Below, in pieces: positions 61,611 to 64,000 of a DNA stretch of 64,000 bases (positions are counted from its first letter, which is position 1; every line of letters starts with the position of its first letter). Source of the stretch: CAWKPF01 sp963851415 (lineage in GTDB: Bacteria; Acidobacteriota; Thermoanaerobaculia; Multivoradales; Multivoraceae). The translations under genes were made by a program, and so were the position numbers. The notes under the pieces were generated by a model. The model was not told the origin of the DNA. It did not search any database and saw only the letters and a program-made list of their open reading frames with translations. Location: assembly GCA_963851415.1 (NCBI GenBank), contig CAWKPF010000002.1:2666001-2730000 (forward strand), given 5' to 3'.

Positions 61611-62381
61611 TCAAGAACTGCGACTGGGGTCGCAACGCCGAATGATATCGAGGAACGAGATCGGATCAAGGCCTGCACCGCCAATCAGGAACCCGTCGAT
61701 GTCGGGATGCACGATCAGCCCCTGGCAATTCTCCGGTTTGGCCGAGCCACCATAGAGAATTCGGGTCTCCTCGGCGGTTGACGAGCCCCAGCGCTCCGCG
61801 ATCTGAGTGCGTACGAACAGATGGGCGCTCTGGGCCTGCTCGGGGGTAGCGGTGCGCCCCGTACCGATGGCCCAGACCGGTTCGTAGGCGATGGCCAGTC
61901 CCGGTGGCGGGCTCTCCGGGAGGATCTCGAGCTGGGCACTGAGCACCGCCTCGGTGCTCCCTGCCTCTCGCTCTTCGAGCGTTTCGCCGATGCAGAGCAT
62001 CGGCGCCAGGCCAGCCTCGGTGGCGGCCGCGAGCTTTTCCCCCACCAGTGCACTGCTCTCGTGGTGGTCGCGGCGGCGCTCGCTGTGCCCGCAGAGCGCC
62101 CACCGACACCCCGCGTCGGCCAGCATGACTCCGGACACGTCGCCGGTGTGGGCGCCTGAGGGACGGGGGTGGAGGTCCTGTCCCCCGACGGCTGCCACGG
62201 CCTCCCCTTCTGTCCCCAGGGCTTCCGCCAGGGGGACGAGTAGGGGAAAAGGAGGAAACACCACGGCCTCGACCCCGAACGGGCGATCTCGGGCGCTTTC
62301 GACCAGTGCCTGAGCGTAGCCCAGGGCATCGGAGCGCAGATGGTTCATCTTCCAGTTGGCCGAGATCAGGAGTCGTCTCAT
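61611..62381 (-). CDS. tpiA: Triosephosphate isomerase
   Basis: A 256-residue glycolytic TIM barrel. The catalytic residues are Lys11 (SANWKMN), His99 (CGHSERR) and Glu167 (YEPVWAIGTG), and LYGGSAKPENC and GFLIGGAGLDP form the phosphate loop. The ATG at 62381 overlaps the pgk stop by one base (TGATG). A much longer open frame exists upstream but lies inside pgk. Confidence 0.97.
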   Translation of the reverse strand: MRRLLISANWKMNHLRSDALGYAQALVESARDRPFGVEAVVFPPFPLLVPLAEALGTEGEAVAAVGGQDLHPRPSGAHTGDVSGVMLADAGCRWALCGHSERRRDHHESSALVGEKLAAATEAGLAPMLCIGETLEEREAGSTEAVLSAQLEILPESPPPGLAIAYEPVWAIGTGRTATPEQAQSAHLFVRTQIAERWGSSTAEETRILYGGSAKPENCQGLIVHPDIDGFLIGGAGLDPISFLDIIRRCDPSRSS

Positions 62382-63607
62382 CAGGTCTCCTCTCCCGAAT
62401 CGCCGGGGCGCCGCAGCACTTCCAGACCCGGAAGAGGGGTCTCGGCCAGAAACTGGAGCGAGGCGCCTCCGCCCGTGGAGACGTGGTCGATCTGATCGGC
62501 GACACCTGCCAGATGGGCTACGGCTCCCGTCTCCCCGCCGCCAATGACCGTGAAGCCATCGCACTCGGCGACCGCTCGAGCGATCTCGAGGCTGCCCTGG
62601 TCGAAGGGCGGCTTTTCGAAGACTCCCATCGGACCGTTCCAGAACAGGGTCTTCGACTTGGTGATCGCAGCGCAGTAACGACTGATCGTCTCGGGGCCGA
62701 GATCGACCGCCATCGCCCAGTCCGGCAGCCGATCGATCGCGACCACTTCGTGACGCGGCGAGGGCGCGCCCAGGTCGTCCGTCACCACGACGTCGCGCGG
62801 CAAGAGGACCTCGACTCCTCGGCCCTCTGCACGCTCCAGGATGCGGCGGGCGAGATCCAAACGGTCTTCTTCCACCAGGGATCTGGCGAGATCGTGATCG
62901 CGAGCGGCGAGGAACGTGTTGGCCATCCCTCCGCCCAGCAGCAGGAGATCCACGCGTTCCACCAGGCTCTCCAGCGTGTCGATCTTGCCGCTGATCTTGG
63001 CTCCGCCCAGGAGTGCGGCCATCGGTCGTTGGGGTGACTCGATCAAACGAGAGAGGGCGTCGACCTCCCGCACGACGAGTCGCCCTGCGCAGCTCTGCGG
63101 GACGCAGGCCACCACGGCGTCGACCGATGCGTGGGCACGGTGAACACAGCCGAACGCATCGTCCACGTATGCAGCGCATCCGGAGGCGAGGGCGGCGGCG
63201 AACCCGGCGTCGTTCTCCTTCTCTCGTGGGTCGAAGCGAAGGTTCTCCAGGAGAAGCACGTGGCCTTGCTGGAGTGTCTGCTGAGCTTCCCGACGCGCGG
63301 GTCCGACCGCGTCCTCTGCGAACTGCACCACGCCTTCCCCGAGCAGTTCGCCGAGACGCCGCGCGATCGGCTTCAGGGTGAGCGCAGGATCCGGCTTTCC
63401 TCGAGGGCGCCCACGGTGAGAGGCGACCACCAGGCGTGCGTTGCGCGACAGCAGCTCTCGAAGGGTCGGCAGAGCCTCTAGAATGCGCGTGTCGTCGGTG
63501 ATCACATCGTCTTGGATGGGTACGTTGAAATCGACGCGCACGAGCACGGGCGAATCGCCGAAGTCCGACGGCAGATCCTCGAGCGTGTAGAGACGAAGCG
63601 GAAGCAT
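62381..63607 (-). CDS. pgk: Phosphoglycerate kinase
   Basis: A 408-residue kinase that makes ATP from 1,3-bisphosphoglycerate. VLVRVDFNVPI, VVASHRGRPRGKPDP and LLLENLRF form the substrate side. AALLGGAKISGKIDTLESL, DLGPETI, LFWNGPMGVFE and VIGGGETGA bind nucleotide, and STGGGASLQFL closes the active site. The ATG at 63607 matches the family N-terminus; 17 further codons upstream are open but unlike it. It diverges from tsaD and is coupled to tpiA. Confidence 0.96.
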   Translation of the reverse strand: MLPLRLYTLEDLPSDFGDSPVLVRVDFNVPIQDDVITDDTRILEALPTLRELLSRNARLVVASHRGRPRGKPDPALTLKPIARRLGELLGEGVVQFAEDAVGPARREAQQTLQQGHVLLLENLRFDPREKENDAGFAAALASGCAAYVDDAFGCVHRAHASVDAVVACVPQSCAGRLVVREVDALSRLIESPQRPMAALLGGAKISGKIDTLESLVERVDLLLLGGGMANTFLAARDHDLARSLVEEDRLDLARRILERAEGRGVEVLLPRDVVVTDDLGAPSPRHEVVAIDRLPDWAMAVDLGPETISRYCAAITKSKTLFWNGPMGVFEKPPFDQGSLEIARAVAECDGFTVIGGGETGAVAHLAGVADQIDHVSTGGGASLQFLAETPLPGLEVLRRPGDSGEET

Positions 63608-63694
63608 GCGTGAATTCCGTGTATTCCGTGATGGGGAGCCGTGATGGGCAACGGTCATCTTACCGTGGACCTGTGCCAGAATCCCGGCTCTCCC

Positions 63695-64000
63695 ATGAGC
63701 GAAGCTCCGTCACAGACTTCCATGCCTCCTCGTTCTCCGGTCAGACCCGTGGTGCTCGGCGTGGAAAGCTCGTGTGACGACACGGCTTGTGCGCTCCTCG
63801 ACGGCGAAGGCCGGGTGCTTTCCTCCGTAGTGTCGAGCCAGTTGGAGGCGCATCGGATCTACGGAGGAGTCGTTCCGGAGATCGCCTCTCGGGAGCACCT
63901 GCGGAACTGGCCGTGGGTCAGCGCGGCCGCCCTCGCGAGCGCGGGGCTGGAGTTCCGCGATGTCGACCTGGTCGCCGCAACCAAGGGACCGGGGCTGGTC
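63695..64000 (+). CDS. tsaD: tRNA N6-threonylcarbamoyltransferase TsaD, N-terminal part
   Basis: The frame runs off the right edge after 102 codons. VVLGVESSCDDTACALLDGE is the conserved N-terminal ASKHA signature, followed by YGGVVPEIASREHL and AATKGPGLV. Complete TsaD proteins are about 340 residues. It adds the threonylcarbamoyl group to A37 of ANN-decoding tRNAs with TsaB and TsaE. ATG at 63695 or 63722 may start it. Confidence 0.93.
   Translation, partial: MSEAPSQTSMPPRSPVRPVVLGVESSCDDTACALLDGEGRVLSSVVSSQLEAHRIYGGVVPEIASREHLRNWPWVSAAALASAGLEFRDVDLVAATKGPGLV

Noticed and set aside
61611..63179. 522-codon frame as a fusion of TpiA with another domain
   Set aside because: The upstream half is an out-of-frame reading of pgk; the tpiA ATG at 62381 overlaps the pgk stop.

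Overview
The window is high-GC bacterial chromosome around a replication-origin neighbourhood. Part of it carries the classical block dnaA-dnaN-recF-gyrB-gyrA (minus strand, 25.3 to 15.9 kb). Another part carries rpmH-rnpA-yidD-yidC-jag, a perfect parS site, rsmG-parA-parB and a bactofilin (plus strand, 35.2 to 41.6 kb). GyrB has the long insertion in its C-terminal half that is typical of proteobacterial GyrB, YidC has the large N-terminal periplasmic domain of Gram-negatives, and parAB is followed by a bactofilin. These point to a Gram-negative of proteobacterial or 'deltaproteobacterial' (Myxococcota-like) affinity. The lineage is an inference and is not resolved; a full bacillithiol gene set and a tmRNA tag ANENLALAA are further clues. 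No insertion sequence, phage gene or CRISPR array was seen.

Layout. 0-5.6 kb: a LysR regulator translationally coupled to a glutamate synthase large subunit, with no small subunit beside it. 5.6-10.6 kb: a tightly overlapped five-gene minus-strand operon (type III polyketide synthase, ICMT-like methyltransferase, acyl carrier protein, fatty acyl-AMP ligase, FAD oxidoreductase). It looks like a phenolic-lipid, alkylpyrone or alkylquinone pathway with its own fatty-acid starter-loading module. 10.7-15.9 kb: HAD phosphatase, a degenerate nucleotidyltransferase, CYTH protein, M20 peptidase, CPBP protease and transaldolase-like aldolase, all on the minus strand downstream of gyrA. 15.9-25.3 kb: gyrA, gyrB, recF, dnaN, dnaA. 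25.6-34 kb: mutY, a double cyclic-nucleotide-binding protein, a surface-sugar-like trio (GT2, pyruvyl transferase, class III aminotransferase), then recR-ybaB-dnaX and the SRP RNA. 34.2-41.6 kb: tadA, two tRNA-Ser genes, then the rpmH to bactofilin block.

41.7-50.6 kb holds a membrane alkaline-phosphatase-superfamily protein, pyrF, a DUF4845-like protein, two tandem signal peptidases, a ComEA-like protein, a pseudopilin, cutA, a PLP sulfhydrylase/cystathionine synthase and mtnA. A mostly non-coding stretch (50.6-51.9 kb) contains a second parS-like site, 120-bp tandem repeats and the tmRNA gene ssrA. 51.9-64 kb holds a small membrane protein, a tRNA-dihydrouridine synthase, the complete bacillithiol operon bshC-bshB1-bshA, a DUF4870 protein, a membrane-anchored second YidD, an NCS1 permease, a secreted cyclophilin, tRNA-Leu, secG, tpiA, pgk and the beginning of tsaD.

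Many adjacent genes overlap as ATGA, GTGA or TGATG, so translational coupling is the rule. GTG and TTG starts are common. The most unusual points are the FAAL-ACP-fed type III PKS operon, a DnaX that has lost its zinc-binding cysteines, a nucleotidyltransferase lacking its catalytic signature, overlapping divergent promoters between the SRP RNA and tadA, the repeat array abutting ssrA, and a second parS-like palindrome.
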